From the NCBI GenBank assembly GCA_018064575.1, contig JAGHUZ010000049.1, positions 1 through 6,123 on the forward strand: DNA of 6,123 nt, given 5' to 3'. Made by a program: the position numbers and the translations under genes. The notes below the pieces were generated by a model. That model was not told the origin of the DNA, did no database searches, and saw only the letters and a list, made by a program, of their open reading frames with translations. This DNA is from Candidatus Minthomonas equi. GTDB taxonomy: Bacteria; Bacteroidota; Bacteroidia; Bacteroidales; UBA932. Positions 4,739-6,123 of the stretch are shown here, piece after piece; the first letter of the stretch is position 1; each line of letters begins with the position of its first letter.

Positions 4739-6123
4739 TCAGCCCACGAGGACTTTGTCGATGTTTCGGGCTTTGCTGTCGAAGTTGATGCCTATGCGGA
4801 TAATCTGCTGGTCTTCGATTTCGAAGGGGAGGGTGTAGTTCTTGTCGCTGATTTGCGCCAGAGCCTCCTCGGCGGTGCCGTCGAGTTTGAATTCCAGCAC
4901 ATAGCAGAACTTGGGCGTCTTGACCACCATATCGATTCGCCCCTCGCTGGTGCGGTATTCGGCCTGGGTGTAGAAGCCCATCAGTTTGAAGAGCAGCCAG
5001 ACTACATTGCGGTAGCGGGTTTCGAGATTTCGGATGATTTCGTAGGGGGTGTCGGCGAAGAGCGAACGCAGACGCTTTATGAACTGCTCCGTATTGCCGG
5101 ATCTAACGTCTTCCACGAAATTGTTTATCAAGAACGGCGAACGATTTTCCTTCCGGTGAATATAGTTGGGCATCAGATATTTGGTGAAACCCTCCTCGAC
5201 TTCTGCGTTTGGGAATCCTAGGGTGTATGTTCCGAATTCGGGGTCAAATCCCTTGATGGTGAGGTATCCGCTCTGGTAGATTACAGGTATGGGATTATTT
5301 GAAGTCGAATCTATGCTGTTCAAATCATCAGCAGTGGTCTCTTCACGTGACATCTTCTCCAAGTCGTAGCCGCGTTCCTGAAGGAGCTGCACGAGATAGG
5401 TAGGGGTGCCTGTCTCGAACCAGTAACTGCCGAATTTCTTTTTGTAAAATGCGTTGAGCAGGCTGAACGGATTATATACCCCGGGGACAGATTCTTCAAA
5501 GTGATACCCGTCATACTTTTCCCTGAGCATCTCCAGACACTCGTCCTCGGTGATGCCGTTTCTTTCGGCCAACTGTTTGATTTCCGGAATAAACCGGGTG
5601 CGTAATTCTTCTTCAGTGATGCCGCAGATATCATAATAATCGGCATCCATCGAGATGTCGTTAAGATTGTGCAGGTCGGAAAAGACGCTCACCTTACCGA
5701 ATTTCGTGACGCCCGTCAGAAGCGCGAACTTTATGCAGCCGTCCATCGACTTGAGGGCTCCGTAGAAGCCCTTGAGGGTGGCGCGGTAGGCGTCCTGCAG
5801 TTCCGGATTGCCGATGGCCTGAAGCATAGGCTTGTCGTACTCATCGACAAGTATCACCACCTTGCGGCCGGTCTTTTCGAAGGCTTTCCGGATGACATTT
5901 TCAAAGCGCATCCCGAGCGTCAGGTCAATTCGGGTGCATTCATGCCGGATTTCCCATTGATCCAGTGCTTCGTCAAGTTTCTTGACCAACACTTCGGTAC
6001 TGTCGTAGTTGTTCGTATTCGTGTCCAGATGCAGTACGGGATGTTCCAGCCACTTTTTCTCCAACTTCTCTATCGCCAGTCCCTCGAAAAGATCTTTCCT
6101 GCCGCTGAAGTAGGAATGAATCG
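4739..6123 (-). CDS. AAA-ATPase fused to PD-(D/E)XK nuclease-like domain (partial, N-terminus outside window)
   Basis: About 460 residues are visible, ending at the TGA at 4741-4739. The frame is open to the right edge: codons before the TTG at 6064-6062 read SYFSGRKDLFEGLAIEKL, which is conserved family sequence, so that TTG is internal and the true start, with the Walker A loop, is outside. Numbering from that TTG, Walker B is VVILVDEYD (69-77), a sensor-like ALLTGVTKFGKVSVFSDLHNLNDIS segment lies at 114-138, and KYDGYHF at 183-189 is typical of the PF09820 AAA-ATPase-like family. The C-terminal domain (about 345-440) has the PD-(D/E)XK arrangement GRID (D378) and EFK (E391, K393) of the DUF1703/PDDEXK_9 family, and ends in the usual IRIGINFDSKARNIDKV. 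The nuclease residues are intact. Such genes occur in many divergent copies in gut Bacteroidales; their function is unproven, with mobile-element or defence roles suggested by inference only. It is convergent with the tRNA-Arg gene. Confidence 0.9.
   Translation of the reverse strand, partial: IHSYFSGRKDLFEGLAIEKLEKKWLEHPVLHLDTNTNNYDSTEVLVKKLDEALDQWEIRHECTRIDLTLGMRFENVIRKAFEKTGRKVVILVDEYDKPMLQAIGNPELQDAYRATLKGFYGALKSMDGCIKFALLTGVTKFGKVSVFSDLHNLNDISMDADYYDICGITEEELRTRFIPEIKQLAERNGITEDECLEMLREKYDGYHFEESVPGVYNPFSLLNAFYKKKFGSYWFETGTPTYLVQLLQERGYDLEKMSREETTADDLNSIDSTSNNPIPVIYQSGYLTIKGFDPEFGTYTLGFPNAEVEEGFTKYLMPNYIHRKENRSPFLINNFVEDVRSGNTEQFIKRLRSLFADTPYEIIRNLETRYRNVVWLLFKLMGFYTQAEYRTSEGRIDMVVKTPKFCYVLEFKLDGTAEEALAQISDKNYTLPFEIEDQQIIRIGINFDSKARNIDKVLVG

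Noticed and set aside
4688..5221. A plus-strand open frame of 177 codons beginning inside the tRNA T-arm and 3' end.
   Set aside because: It runs through the tRNA terminator and then antisense to the conserved PD-(D/E)XK domain; it is a mirror of that gene's codon pattern.
6062..6064. TTG as the start codon of the AAA-ATPase gene.
   Set aside because: The frame continues upstream to the window edge with conserved family sequence (FSGRKDLFEGLAIEK), and the protein would otherwise lack its Walker A loop.

Overview
The window looks like chromosomal DNA from a member of the Bacteroidota, most likely order Bacteroidales. The reasons are three matches to the Bacteroidota sigma-factor -7 element TAnnTTTG placed just upstream of genes (one with a TTG at the right -33 spacing), start codons without clear Shine-Dalgarno sequences but with A/T-rich leaders, and protein variants typical of the phylum (the DUF177 protein before L32, an FtsX/MacB-type permease, and an AAA-ATPase/PD-(D/E)XK protein). 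Genus cannot be assigned by eye.

Layout. (1) 1-967, minus strand: the first 322 codons of an ABC-transporter permease of the MacB/FtsX type, running off the left edge. (2) 968-1128: a divergent intergenic region with one promoter candidate facing each way; the rightward one is embedded in two overlapping palindromes. (3) 1129-3890, plus strand: a secreted M23 metallopeptidase with a C-terminal LysM domain, followed after only 5 nt by the ribosome-associated GTPase gene bipA/typA. (4) 3891-4696, plus strand: a well-formed promoter whose -33 element overlaps the bipA stop codon, then a DUF177/YceD-family gene, rpmF (ribosomal protein L32) and, 12 nt past the rpmF stop, a tRNA-Arg(CCT) gene, closed by a stem-loop/T-tract terminator. 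(5) 4739-6123, minus strand: a large AAA-ATPase fused to a PD-(D/E)XK nuclease-like domain, convergent with the tRNA and running off the right edge at its N-terminus.

How they work together. Blocks 3 and 4 are housekeeping: wall remodelling, ribosome assembly and stress translation (BipA), 23S rRNA/L32 supply (DUF177-rpmF) and decoding of AGG codons (tRNA-Arg). The permease belongs to a separate efflux or lipoprotein-export type system. The AAA/PD-(D/E)XK gene is the accessory item; genes of this family are often found in many copies in gut Bacteroidales and their function is not settled. I see no CRISPR array, insertion sequence, phage gene or clearly new multi-gene system here. The most unusual signals are the palindromic promoter of the peptidase gene, the tight rpmF-tRNA junction and the AAA/nuclease gene sitting beside the tRNA 3' end.
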